A DNA stretch of 38,266 nucleotides from an uncultured Clostridium sp. (GTDB lineage Bacteria > Bacillota > Clostridia > Lachnospirales > Lachnospiraceae), in NCBI GenBank assembly GCA_934438135.1, contig CAKSBP010000031.1, forward strand, positions 1 to 38,266. Direction: 5' to 3'. The notes below the pieces were generated by a model. It saw only the letters and a program-made list of their open reading frames with translations, did no database searches and was not told the origin of the DNA. The position numbers and the translations under genes were made by a program. Shown here piece by piece: positions 1 through 8,499 of the stretch (position 1 is the first letter of the stretch; the number at the start of each line of letters is the position of its first letter).

Positions 1-69
1 ATATACTTCCTTGTTATCTAGGCGTATTAGGGACTTTCACCCGTTAGAGTGCGCCCATGGCGCGCAAAC
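1..69 (-). mobile_element. Group IIC-like intron, 5' end only (runs off window)
   Basis: Read on the minus strand from 69, the sequence starts GTTTGCGCGCCATGGGCGCA and continues with CTCTAACGGGTGAAAGTCCC. This lines up base for base, without gaps over the first 25 positions, with my recollection of the start of the Oceanobacillus iheyensis group IIC intron (GUGUG..., CAUGGGUGCA, GGGUGAGAGUCCC), including the domain I GGGTGAAAGTCCC hairpin. The first base falls two bases after the T-run of a rho-independent terminator. Group IIC introns are known to insert directly behind terminators. The reverse transcriptase and domains V/VI would lie left of position 1 and cannot be seen. The first five bases, GTTTG, differ from the usual GTGYG. 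Confidence 0.8.
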
Positions 70-71
70 TC

Positions 72-115
72 AAAAAAAGAGTCCCTCCGCATTCTTGCAG
101 GGACTCTTTTTTTTA
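72..115 (-). terminator. Rho-independent terminator of the MerR-type gene
   Basis: AGAGTCCCT (78-86) pairs with AGGGACTCT (99-107). T-runs on both sides make it able to work in both directions. The stop codon of the MerR-type gene (113-115) lies in its upstream A/T flank, so the hairpin begins right after translation ends. It is the apparent landing site of the intron at 1-69. Confidence 0.9.
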
Positions 116-826
116 TGCTTTTTTACGAAACAAGCCTCTTCTCCTTTTCTTCTTTCCTTCACCAGTTGCTGATACTTCTTTTCTTGCTTTCTGTCTGGAA
201 CGAATAGAGTCATCCAGCTGCTTGAATCTTTCTTCTTCTCGTTCTTCTTTCATTCTCATCATATAGTCCATTTCTTTTAAAACATTCTCTGAAACAGCAC
301 TACTCATTGCCTTTGAGAACTCACGGTTATTTTCACGTAGAGCATCCATGACAATATTACTCATAATGACTTTAAATTGAGCAAGTTTATTTTCATCATG
401 CTTTACGACAGTATCTGTCTGTGTTGTGCAAATTTGACTGGACGGCTTGTCCACTATAGCTTTTTTTCTTTCGAGTTCTACCACATTGCCTTCCACTGCT
501 TTTACCTGCTGTTCGCTGGCAGTCTGATCCATCGATAACACCTGGGCATTCAGTTCATTTTTGAGCATAATAATGCTTTTTTTATCAAGCTGTCCTATTT
601 TAGGAATATCTGAAAGTACCATTTTAATAGCGCGGAGCTGAAACCCCTGTTCCTTAAGCATTTTTATACCTTTAAACAATTCAATGTCCTGTTCCCTATA
701 GTACCGGTGTCCCATTTCATTTCGAGGCACCTTAATACCTAATTCCTCTTCCCAGTAACGCAATACATGTGGTTCTACATCTATTTGTTTCGATGCATCC
801 GATATAATGTATCTAACTTGGCTCAT
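113..826 (-). CDS. MerR-family HTH DNA-binding protein with coiled-coil tail
   Basis: The 237-residue product has an N-terminal MerR winged helix (about residues 6-70) with the family signature VLRYWEEELG and a following GHRYY wing motif. After it comes a charged, coiled-coil-prone region rich in Glu and Lys, and a strongly basic end (GKKKRRRGLFRKKA). No Cys or ligand-binding domain of metal or drug sensors is visible. The architecture recalls RacA-like chromosome-anchoring MerR proteins as much as a classical regulator, but the role is not determined. AGGAGG lies 4 bases before the ATG. The gene is monocistronic, with its own promoter (868-895) and terminator (72-115). Confidence 0.85.
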   Translation of the reverse strand: MSQVRYIISDASKQIDVEPHVLRYWEEELGIKVPRNEMGHRYYREQDIELFKGIKMLKEQGFQLRAIKMVLSDIPKIGQLDKKSIIMLKNELNAQVLSMDQTASEQQVKAVEGNVVELERKKAIVDKPSSQICTTQTDTVVKHDENKLAQFKVIMSNIVMDALRENNREFSKAMSSAVSENVLKEMDYMMRMKEEREEERFKQLDDSIRSRQKARKEVSATGEGKKKRRRGLFRKKA

Positions 827-867
827 GGTATTCCTCCTAATATATGTATATAATTTCCATATACTTC

Positions 868-895
868 ATTATAACACACGCTTTTTTGATTTCAA
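868..895 (-). promoter_or_regulatory. Sigma-A promoter of the MerR-type gene
   Basis: TTGAAA (895-890), a 16-base spacer and TATAAT (873-868), with a TG one base before the -10 (extended -10). It reads toward the MerR-type gene. Nothing else was recognised in the gap 837-1030. Confidence 0.7.
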
Positions 896-1030
896 TACAT
901 TTTAAGAATTTATTCACAAAACTTATAGACAGTCTTTTCCTTGATTCAGCAGTACTTTCACAATTGTGACGGCAAATGAATAGGAGTCTTACACATTTTA
1001 CGCACCATATAGAAGCCTTATTTTCAGACA

Positions 1031-1065
1031 CAAAAAACGGTAGCCTTAATAATAAGGCTACCGTT
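1031..1065 (-). terminator. Terminator of the gdpP-rplI-dnaB operon, overlapping the dnaB stop
   Basis: A perfect 13-bp stem, AACGGTAGCCTTA (1036-1048) with its complement (1053-1065), has a 4-base loop and a T-run on the minus strand. The dnaB stop codon TAG (1060-1058) lies inside the upstream arm, so a ribosome finishing dnaB covers part of the stem. Confidence 0.93.
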
Positions 1066-2392
1066 CCCGTTCTAAATTCGCAAACTTTGTATATTGAGCC
1101 AGCCATGCCAGCTTTACCGTTCCTGTTGGACCATTTCTCTGTTTACCAATAATAATCTCAGAAATTCCCGCATCTTCTGAATCATGATTATAATAATCAT
1201 CACGATAAATAAACATAACCACATCGGCATCCTGCTCGATGGCTCCGGATTCACGTAAATCCGAAAGCATTGGGCGTTTATCCGGCCTCTGCTCTACCGC
1301 ACGGCTTAACTGCGACAGTGCAATAACCGGTGCATTAATTTCCCTGGCTAGTGCCTTTAAAGAACGGGAAATTTCAGAAATTTCCTGTTGTCTGGACTCC
1401 GACTTCTTACCACCTGACATTAACTGCAGATAATCAATAATTACTAATCCCAGATTCTTCTCTAACTTAAACTTTCTGCATTTCGAACGAAGTTCACTAA
1501 TTGAAATACCTGGTGTATCATCAATAATTAAATTAGAATTACCAATCAGGTTTGCACTTTCTACTAACTTCACCCAATCTTCATCCTTTAACTCACCGCT
1601 TCGGATCGCCTGAGAATCTACCTTTGAATTCATAGACAAAATACGCTTAACCAGTTGATCCTTTGACATTTCCAAACTAAATATAGCAGTTGTTACATTG
1701 ACCTTTAATGCTACATATTCTGCAACATTTAATACAAATGCTGTCTTCCCCATGGATGGTCTTGCGGCAACCAGAATCAAGTCAGATGGCTGAAGTCCTG
1801 ACATTTTATAGTCTAAATCATAAAATCCCGTTGGAATTCCTGTAACACTTCCCTTACTTTTAGAAGCTGCTTCAATACTTTCAATTGCCTGAATCACAAT
1901 ATCCTGAATACTAACATAATCACTAGAGCCTCTATTCTGAACTACATCGAAAATTTTTTTCTCCGTATCCTCCAGAATTTCTTCCATTGGCTCATTATTC
2001 AGATAACATTTATTTGTGATATCCTCTGTTACTTTTATCAAATTCCGCAGTATCGCTTTCTCTTTTACAATATTCACATAATAACGGACATTTGCTGATG
2101 TCGGCACTGCTGCAATCAGTTCACGTATAAAGTCAATGCTGTATAACTCTGGCAGTACATTTTTTTCCTTCAGCCTTTCCTGGAGAGTAACCAAATCAAC
2201 AGGCTTTCCTTCATTATTCAGCTCTACCATAGCATCAAACAGTACTCCATACTGTTTCTGATAAAAATCTGTATCTTCCAGAACCTCAGAGGCAGAAATA
2301 ATAGCATCTCTGTCCATAATCATGGAACCAACAACTGACTGTTCCGCCTCAATGCTATGTGGTAATATTCGCTTTATAATTGCCTCTTCCAT
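1058..2392 (-). CDS. dnaB: Replicative DNA helicase DnaB
   Basis: The 444-residue protein has the DnaB N-terminal helical domain (about 8-110), a linker and a RecA-like C-terminal domain. Walker A is ARPSMGKTAF at about 210-219. The Walker B region is LVIIDYLQLM, followed by the SLKALAREINAPVIALSQLSR motif region and an arginine-rich segment near DLRESGAIEQDAD. The hexameric helicase unwinds DNA ahead of the replisome in the 5'-3' direction and contacts primase. Length is normal for Firmicutes. It follows rplI by 16 bases and is the last gene of the gdpP-rplI-dnaB operon. A GGTGAT ribosome site precedes the ATG. Confidence 0.97.
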   Translation of the reverse strand: MEEAIIKRILPHSIEAEQSVVGSMIMDRDAIISASEVLEDTDFYQKQYGVLFDAMVELNNEGKPVDLVTLQERLKEKNVLPELYSIDFIRELIAAVPTSANVRYYVNIVKEKAILRNLIKVTEDITNKCYLNNEPMEEILEDTEKKIFDVVQNRGSSDYVSIQDIVIQAIESIEAASKSKGSVTGIPTGFYDLDYKMSGLQPSDLILVAARPSMGKTAFVLNVAEYVALKVNVTTAIFSLEMSKDQLVKRILSMNSKVDSQAIRSGELKDEDWVKLVESANLIGNSNLIIDDTPGISISELRSKCRKFKLEKNLGLVIIDYLQLMSGGKKSESRQQEISEISRSLKALAREINAPVIALSQLSRAVEQRPDKRPMLSDLRESGAIEQDADVVMFIYRDDYYNHDSEDAGISEIIIGKQRNGPTGTVKLAWLAQYTKFANLERER

Positions 2393-2408
2393 CGTATCAC
2401 CTTTAGTC

Positions 2409-2855
2409 TTATAATTCCTGTACTTTTACAACAAGTTCCCCTGTAACCTTTGGATGAAGCTTAACCGACACACGGAACACTCCTAATGATTTAATAGAAT
2501 CATTTAACTGCATCTTCTTTTTATCAATATCCAAACCAAGCTGTTCTTTCGCTGCATGCGCAATTTCCTTTGTAGAAATGGAACCAAATGTTCTTCCATC
2601 GCTTCCGGTTTTTAATTTTACAATAACTGCTTTGTCTTTTAAATCTTCTGCAAACCTTTTTGCTTCTTCTAGGATTTCCTGTGCTCTTTTCTCATCATGT
2701 TGTTTCTGAAGCTTTAAATCGTTCAGATTTTTGCTAGTTGCCTCTACACCCAATTTTTTCTTTAAAATAAAGTTACGTGCATACCCATCATTAACTTTAA
2801 CCTTTTCCCCTTTTTTTCCTAATGCCTTTACATCCTGTAATAAAATAACTTCCAT
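2409..2855 (-). CDS. rplI: 50S ribosomal protein L9
   Basis: The 148-residue protein begins MEVILLQDVKALGKKGEKV, the L9 signature, and continues with the N-terminal domain motif NDGYARNFI. A long connecting helix (about 40-75) and the C-terminal domain (KTGSDGRTFGSIS) follow. L9 binds domain V of 23S rRNA near the L1 stalk. Its ATG directly abuts the gdpP stop codon, and its ribosome site (AAGGAG) lies within the last gdpP codons, so translational coupling is likely. Length is typical. Confidence 0.97.
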   Translation of the reverse strand: MEVILLQDVKALGKKGEKVKVNDGYARNFILKKKLGVEATSKNLNDLKLQKQHDEKRAQEILEEAKRFAEDLKDKAVIVKLKTGSDGRTFGSISTKEIAHAAKEQLGLDIDKKKMQLNDSIKSLGVFRVSVKLHPKVTGELVVKVQEL

Positions 2856-4907
2856 CTATATTTCTCCTTCCTGGTTCATTTTCTTTAATGTCTCTTTTAA
2901 TATTTCAATTGCCTCTGAAACAGTAACATTCTCGAGCTGGGCACCAGCAACACTCATATGACCGCCTCCACCAAGCTGTTCCATGATAAGCTGAACATTC
3001 ACTTCATCAATGGAACGTGCACTGATATATACTTTTCCTGAAAAATCAGTCAGGACAAATGATGCTTTAATTTCATTTATGTTTAATAGCTCATTTGCAA
3101 TTTGAGCACCTACTACTGTAGGACTATCCAAACCTTTTGCATTGCATTCTGTAATTGCAAATACTTTCAGGTAAACCTCGACATTTTTCACTGCAGCAGC
3201 ACGAATCTGGTATTCATCCACATCGCAGCGCAGAGACTTTCGTATCTTTGTGATATCTGCACCATTTCTGCGTAAAAATGCTGCCGCTTCAAAAGTGCGG
3301 ACACCTGTTTTGGTCTGAAAATTATCAGTATCGATGATAATTCCAGAATACAATGCATCTGCTTCTACTGAACGAAGGCGAAGCCCATCTCCAATATATT
3401 GTAAAATCTCTGAAACCATTTCGCAGGTAGAAGATGCATATGGCTCAATATAAGATAAGACTGCATTTTCTATGCTTTCCCCTGTCTGACGATGATGATC
3501 AAGTACCACTATCGTCTTGGTCAGATTCAATAATTCCGGACATTCTGTATAACTAGGTTTATTTACATCTACGACAACCAACAAAGTATTCTTATCTACA
3601 ATTTCTCTTGCTGTCTGTCCATTCAAAAACATGTCCTCTTCATAATCCGCCGATCCAGTAAACCTTTCTAGAGCAGGACGTACTGATTTTGTTACATCAT
3701 TAATTACAATATTCGCTTTCTTGCCCAATGTCTTGGCAATCCGGTAAATACCGATAGCAGCACCAAATGAGTCTACATCACCTATACTATGCCCCATGAT
3801 AATCACTTTATCCTTTGCCTCAACTAATTCTTTGAGTGCATGAGCCTTTACTCTTGCCTTTACCCTTGTTGTTTTCTGAATTTGAACACTCTTGCCACCG
3901 TAGTAGAGAATTTTTTCTCCTTCTTTGACAACAGCCTGATCACCGCCTCGCCCTAATGCAAGGTCAATAGCTGCTCTGGCAAATTCATAGCCTCTGGAAT
4001 AACTTTCCGCATTTACTCCCAGACCAATACTAATCGTAACTGCCATTTCATTTCCAATATTCACGGCTTTTACTTCATCCAGCAGAGAAAACTTCGTTGA
4101 CTGCAGTTCAGATAAGTATTTCTGTTTGAAAATAATAATGTATTTATCCTTTTCAAGTTTTTTAACAATTGCATCTATGTTTTGAAAATACTTATTAATT
4201 TTTCGATCAATCAATGCAATCAGCAATGAACGACGTACTTCATCAATGCTCTCCAACGCTTCTTCATAATTATCAATATAAAGAAGCCCTACAATCATAC
4301 GCTGCTCCTTATTCTCACGGATACAAGACACAATCTCTGTCTCATCAAACAAATAAACTGCAATTAATGCATTTCTATCTTCTGGTTCAAAGTCCACAGC
4401 ATCTTCCAGGCCTTCTTCCAAGCCCTCAATGACAATCTTGCGCATAATGACTTTATAATTAGAATCATTATACGTAATATTAATCACTTCATCCTGTGCA
4501 TCCTGCGGAAATACTTCCTTACATACTCCAGGCAGAATATTAGATATATTCCTTCTGGCAACAGACTCTTTTTCAATAATTGAAAGAAATTCATCATTTC
4601 CCCAGAGCAGATGCCCTTCTATATCAACAATGCCATAAGGAAGTACCATTTCCTTGACGAGCTGCTTCTGTACTTGTCCATAATTGGATGCAAAATTTAT
4701 CAAATCGCTGTTAAGCTTAGAATACCTATACATAAAAATAGAACTGGATACTATCACATATATAAAAAAGTAAGCAAGCATAACAAACCCTGCAGTCCTG
4801 TCCACAAAAAATATGCTAATGTTCATAAACAATATCAATACGGACAAGAAAAACGGCCATCTTAGATATGCCTTTAATGAACCACTTAGCTTCATCTTAG
4901 ATTTCAT
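2856..4907 (-). CDS. gdpP: Cyclic-di-AMP phosphodiesterase GdpP (PAS/degenerate GGDEF/DHH-DHHA1)
   Basis: The protein is 683 residues from the start chosen here. It has two N-terminal membrane segments (about 12-55), a PAS-like region, a degenerate GGDEF domain (no GG[D/E]EF at its tip), a DHH phosphoesterase domain and a DHHA1 domain. Metal-binding motifs are present: GHSIGDVDS (about 372), DVNKPS, VVLDHH (about 470) and GGGGHMSVAG (about 645). GdpP hydrolyses c-di-AMP to pApA and so affects potassium, wall and beta-lactam homeostasis. An in-frame ATG exists at 4967, but it lies upstream of the expected transcription start of the extended -10 at 4947-4955. AAGGAG at 4922-4917 is correctly spaced from the ATG at 4907. 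Confidence 0.93.
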   Translation of the reverse strand: MKSKMKLSGSLKAYLRWPFFLSVLILFMNISIFFVDRTAGFVMLAYFFIYVIVSSSIFMYRYSKLNSDLINFASNYGQVQKQLVKEMVLPYGIVDIEGHLLWGNDEFLSIIEKESVARRNISNILPGVCKEVFPQDAQDEVINITYNDSNYKVIMRKIVIEGLEEGLEDAVDFEPEDRNALIAVYLFDETEIVSCIRENKEQRMIVGLLYIDNYEEALESIDEVRRSLLIALIDRKINKYFQNIDAIVKKLEKDKYIIIFKQKYLSELQSTKFSLLDEVKAVNIGNEMAVTISIGLGVNAESYSRGYEFARAAIDLALGRGGDQAVVKEGEKILYYGGKSVQIQKTTRVKARVKAHALKELVEAKDKVIIMGHSIGDVDSFGAAIGIYRIAKTLGKKANIVINDVTKSVRPALERFTGSADYEEDMFLNGQTAREIVDKNTLLVVVDVNKPSYTECPELLNLTKTIVVLDHHRQTGESIENAVLSYIEPYASSTCEMVSEILQYIGDGLRLRSVEADALYSGIIIDTDNFQTKTGVRTFEAAAFLRRNGADITKIRKSLRCDVDEYQIRAAAVKNVEVYLKVFAITECNAKGLDSPTVVGAQIANELLNINEIKASFVLTDFSGKVYISARSIDEVNVQLIMEQLGGGGHMSVAGAQLENVTVSEAIEILKETLKKMNQEGEI

Positions 4908-4946
4908 GTTACTATACTCCTTAAAAGAATACTTACAATTCCTTTC

Positions 4947-4955
4947 ATTATAACA
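4947..4955 (-). promoter_or_regulatory. Extended -10 promoter of gdpP-rplI-dnaB
   Basis: TGTTATAAT on the minus strand is an extended -10 element. No good -35 is visible 17 bases upstream. Transcription would begin near 4940, about 18 bases before the gdpP ribosome site, which supports the start at 4907. Confidence 0.6.
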
Positions 4956-5022
4956 TTTCTGCAGCATAATGGGAAGTTCTTTTTAAAATGGCTATATATG
5001 GTCTCAGAATTATTTTGGATTT

Positions 5023-5058
5023 AAAAATGGTATGTTCCAAAGGAAACATACCATTTTT
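5023..5058 (-). terminator. Terminator of the KAS III-like/ACP/ligase cassette
   Basis: AAAATGGTATGTT (5024-5036) pairs perfectly with AACATACCATTTT (5045-5057) around an 8-base loop. It lies directly behind the ligase stop codon (5063-5061). Confidence 0.88.
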
Positions 5059-5060
5059 AT

Positions 5061-6596
5061 TTAATCCGTTGTATATAATACTCTATTACTTTTCAAATCT
5101 TTTCTGCTAAGCTTACCTGTTATACCTTTTTTTAATTCTTCCACTATATAAAACCTGCTCGGACAGACTGAACGGCCAACCTTATGCTTTACTTTCTTTT
5201 TAACCCGTTTAATAATCTCATCATAATCTTTGGATTTTACTGTCAGATAAGCAGCAATATACGTAAGACTATTTGTACTTACCTCACCTGATACTATTAC
5301 CTCATTTACCATTTCATCTTCCATAATAGCATTTTCAATCTCCAAAGCATTTACCCATGAGCCATTTACTTTAAATGAATCTTTCTCTCTCCCTGTAAAC
5401 CAGACAAATCCCTCTTCATCCATATAGCACATGTCACCTGTCTTAAATCCCTCTCCAAATAAAGCAGCCTTTGTCCCTGCATGATTGTTACAATATCCCT
5501 GCATAATACTATCACCTGTGATAAACATTTCTCCAATCACTCCAGGTGCAGCGTTCCTTCCTTCTTCATCCAGAATGCTTACTGTATATCCAGGAATGGC
5601 CTTACCGACGCTTCCATACTTATGTTCTGCAAGAGTATTAGATACTGCAATAAACAATGTTTCAGTAGATCCAATTCCCTGCAGTACCGCAACATCAAAT
5701 ACCTTTTCAATCTGTTCTTCAAGTGCCTTCGGTAAAGATTCTCCAGCCGAAACACAAATACGCACACTTTCAAATGGAATTTCTATTACCTCATTAAGTT
5801 CCAGTAGTGCATTGTAAATAGATGGAACTGCAAAGAATAATGTTGGCTTATACTTCTCCATGATTTCTGCTATATCACATAAATCATCGCTATCATTAAT
5901 AACAGAAGCTGCCCCCGCTATAAATGGCAAAAATATTGTTCCTCCTAAACCAAATGCATAGGATAATTTAGAATGACAATAATTAACATCCTCTTCCGTT
6001 ATCTTCAAAATGCCTTTAGCATAGGATTCACTGCAAATCAACATATCATGCTGAAGATGAATTACACCTTTGGGTTTTCCACTACTTCCAGATGTATAAA
6101 TAATAAATGCTTCATCATCTTTCCTTGTATATGCTGTCTCGCACTCTATATTCATAGTATCTACTTTTTCTTTTTTTAAATCCATATAAAAAATTCGTTC
6201 GAGAAAATCGTATTTTTTTTGAGAGAAAACATCCTCTGCCTTACTGCTGGTAAGAAGCCATGACATTCTGGAATCGTCCACTACGTAATCAATGTTTTCC
6301 TGTGAAAAGTTTGGATTTATTAAAACAGGAACTCCTCCTGATTTCATTATTCCTAATAACGTAAAAATAAATTCTGGACTGTCATCCAGATAAATTCCAA
6401 CTCTCTGGCCTATTTTTATTTTACAAGACAAGAAATAATTAGAATACTGATTTATTTTCTCTGCAACTTCCCCATATGTATACTTCTGCTCTTTATAGTA
6501 AAGAGCTATCTTATCTGACCTTCCATGTTTAATATTACAGATATCAACTGCATAAGATGCGATATTAAATCTTTCTTCTGACAAATCGCAAAACAC
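5061..6596 (-). CDS. AMP-dependent acyl-CoA/acyl-ACP synthetase (ANL superfamily)
   Basis: The 511-residue protein is a complete adenylate-forming enzyme. The A3 phosphate loop is YTSGSSGKPKGV (about 167-178), followed by a YAFGLGG segment like that of benzoate-CoA ligases, GSTET, then FKTGD and GREKDSFKVNG at the domain hinge. The C-terminal catalytic Lys is in GITGKLSRKDL (about 495). Such enzymes activate a carboxylic acid with ATP and pass it to CoA or a phosphopantetheine arm. The acyl carrier protein directly upstream (67-base gap) is the likely acceptor, by inference. The substrate cannot be read from sequence; similarity to benzoate-CoA ligases suggests an aryl or short acyl acid. The start is GTG, with AGGAGG 10 bases upstream (6612-6607). 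Confidence 0.88.
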   Translation of the reverse strand: MFCDLSEERFNIASYAVDICNIKHGRSDKIALYYKEQKYTYGEVAEKINQYSNYFLSCKIKIGQRVGIYLDDSPEFIFTLLGIMKSGGVPVLINPNFSQENIDYVVDDSRMSWLLTSSKAEDVFSQKKYDFLERIFYMDLKKEKVDTMNIECETAYTRKDDEAFIIYTSGSSGKPKGVIHLQHDMLICSESYAKGILKITEEDVNYCHSKLSYAFGLGGTIFLPFIAGAASVINDSDDLCDIAEIMEKYKPTLFFAVPSIYNALLELNEVIEIPFESVRICVSAGESLPKALEEQIEKVFDVAVLQGIGSTETLFIAVSNTLAEHKYGSVGKAIPGYTVSILDEEGRNAAPGVIGEMFITGDSIMQGYCNNHAGTKAALFGEGFKTGDMCYMDEEGFVWFTGREKDSFKVNGSWVNALEIENAIMEDEMVNEVIVSGEVSTNSLTYIAAYLTVKSKDYDEIIKRVKKKVKHKVGRSVCPSRFYIVEELKKGITGKLSRKDLKSNRVLYTTD

Positions 6597-6663
6597 AATA
6601 CGTTTACCTCCTGTTACAAATCACACTCTAAATTCTCACAGCCTCTTTTTTACTCATTTAGTT

Positions 6664-6900
6664 CTATTGTGCATGTTCAAAGACCTGTTGGCATATCTGC
6701 ACCAGTGTTATCTCGTCATTGTTTGCTATTTTAGGCATATATCCAAATTTCTTCTTCAATGCAACTGCAATTTTCATACGCTCAATTGATGTAAGTCCTA
6801 GTTCACCAATAGTAATATCCATGTTTTGGACATCTTCTTCTTCCATTCCTTCTGTCAGCAGAAATTTTTTTAAATAGTCCTCAATCTCATTTAACTTCAT
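6664..6900 (-). CDS. Acyl carrier protein (phosphopantetheine-binding)
   Basis: The 78-residue acidic four-helix protein has the attachment motif GLTSIERMKI, with Ser38 as the expected 4'-phosphopantetheine site. The motif is GLTS rather than the DSL of primary fatty-acid ACPs, typical of dedicated secondary-pathway carriers. It starts 24 bases after the chemoreceptor-like gene and precedes the ligase gene, all on the same strand. AAGGAGAGG precedes the ATG. It presumably holds the acyl group made by the ligase for the KAS III-like enzyme. No fatty-acid synthesis cluster is nearby, so it is unlikely to be the housekeeping ACP. Confidence 0.88.
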   Translation of the reverse strand: MKLNEIEDYLKKFLLTEGMEEEDVQNMDITIGELGLTSIERMKIAVALKKKFGYMPKIANNDEITLVQICQQVFEHAQ

Positions 6901-6924
6901 ACAACTTCCTCTCCTTTGTATGTA

Positions 6925-8457
6925 TTATTCGCTAATTAATGCTTCTAGTTCCGCAGCCATAGCATTCAGCTTATCTACCTGCCCAACAAGTTCATCAATT
7001 TCTTCCGCATTTCCCTGTACAAGCTGAGTAATATTACTAAATTCTTCATTTTCCTGATCGATATCCTGAGCAATTCCCTCATTCAAGACTACCGTATTAT
7101 TAATAATACCGTCCTGTTTTTTCTGAATCTGATCAGCCTCTTTAACAGCTTCAGCCGAAGTTTTCAGCATCTCTATCATACTTCGAATTCCTTCCACTGT
7201 ATTAGCTATGACTTTATTCTGCTGCATAAGCTGTTCCGCATTTCCGTTCATATATTCTGCAACTGTAGCTGTTCCAGCCTCTACCTTTCCTACAACATCA
7301 TTTACATTTTTCAACGATGACTTTGTACTATCTGCAAGTTTCCCTACCTCTTCTGCCACCACAGCAAAACCCTTTCCGGCCTCACCAGCTCTAGCCGCTT
7401 CAATAGAGGCATTTAAGGCCAGCAGATTAATAGACTCTGCAATATCACTGATAATCCTGAGTGTCTGGTCAATTTCTCCTGTTTCCGTAAGCAGTTTCTG
7501 TGTTACTGTCATCGTTTCCTTTGTTGACATTTCTACCTGTTCACTAATATTCATAAGATTATTCAATGCGCCTTCATTCTCTGTTGATATTCCAACCAGT
7601 CTATTGGAAATGACATCAACCTGTTTCATCTTCTCAGCCATTATCTTGTTGCTGGACTTTAACTCATTCAGATTTTGCTTACTTTCCTGTGCTCGTTCCA
7701 AAAGTGCCTTACTGCCATCCAAAAGTGTTTCGCTAATTGCAGATAATTCTTCTGTAGATGCACTTTCATTCTGAAAACTTGTGAGTAATGCCTTACTTGA
7801 CTCGCTCAAACTGGATGAAAGCTCAGATGCCTTATTTAATACCTTCTGAGTACGGTTTTCATTCTTCTGAACCTCATCTTTTTTAGCATTTAATAATATA
7901 TTTCCAGTAAAATAAGTCAATACAATTAATCCTAAACAGGTTAAGAATAAATTAACACCTCTCAATAACATATCCTGAATCAGTAAATCCTGTGGTGGAC
8001 GTGATGAACTTTTAAATATAAATACTAACGCAATTGAAATCATAACACCCGCCTCGCAGGTTAATAATAATCTCATATCCAACAATAACGTTACTACAAG
8101 CAGAAAGAAAAATGCAAATACCCAGCTTTCTCTAGATGGCACCATCCAGAAAATATAATTTGCATTAAATACAACTACCCAGCATAAGTAACGTTTCATC
8201 CATACTACTTTCTTTTCTTGTAATACTCCATTTATAATAGAAGTACGTGATATGTAAATTCCAATTCCTCCTTGCAGCATCATTGCAAGAAAAAAACACG
8301 TCAATGCAATAGTGGACATGCTTGGATACAATCCTAAAAAATATAATATAGGAAAGTAGAAACCTGCGATAATCTGACAACTAACAATAAGAAACATTGA
8401 ACTCTTAGTAACCTGAAGTCTATACTCCTCTATAACATCCATCTTATTTTTACTCAT
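6925..8457 (-). CDS. Multi-pass membrane methyl-accepting chemotaxis-like protein
   Basis: The 510-residue protein has about six hydrophobic segments in residues 15-205 and a short linker. A long coiled-coil MCP signalling domain follows, whose hairpin tip reads LLALNASIEAARAGEAGKGF, followed by AVVAEEVGKLA. The tip is the CheA/CheW contact site of chemoreceptors and is well conserved. No HAMP domain and no large extracellular ligand domain (Cache, 4HB) can be seen, so any signal would have to be sensed by the membrane part, as in class III-type or membrane-embedded receptors. It sits between the KAS III-like gene (42 bases upstream) and the ACP gene (24 bases downstream), which is an unusual context. 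GAGGAGG precedes the ATG. Confidence 0.88.
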   Translation of the reverse strand: MSKNKMDVIEEYRLQVTKSSMFLIVSCQIIAGFYFPILYFLGLYPSMSTIALTCFFLAMMLQGGIGIYISRTSIINGVLQEKKVVWMKRYLCWVVVFNANYIFWMVPSRESWVFAFFFLLVVTLLLDMRLLLTCEAGVMISIALVFIFKSSSRPPQDLLIQDMLLRGVNLFLTCLGLIVLTYFTGNILLNAKKDEVQKNENRTQKVLNKASELSSSLSESSKALLTSFQNESASTEELSAISETLLDGSKALLERAQESKQNLNELKSSNKIMAEKMKQVDVISNRLVGISTENEGALNNLMNISEQVEMSTKETMTVTQKLLTETGEIDQTLRIISDIAESINLLALNASIEAARAGEAGKGFAVVAEEVGKLADSTKSSLKNVNDVVGKVEAGTATVAEYMNGNAEQLMQQNKVIANTVEGIRSMIEMLKTSAEAVKEADQIQKKQDGIINNTVVLNEGIAQDIDQENEEFSNITQLVQGNAEEIDELVGQVDKLNAMAAELEALISE

Positions 8458-8499
8458 ATTGTCCTCCTCATCACTGTCCTAAACGATTATTTAATATTT

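Noticed and set aside
837..1106. 89-codon minus-strand frame between dnaB and the MerR-type gene
   Set aside because: It overlaps the dnaB end and terminator, has no ribosome site, and contains the promoter of the MerR-type gene.
7208..7774. 188-codon open frame on the plus strand inside the MCP-like gene
   Set aside because: It is a Ser/Phe-rich antisense shadow of the repetitive coiled coil, without a ribosome site or recognisable domain.
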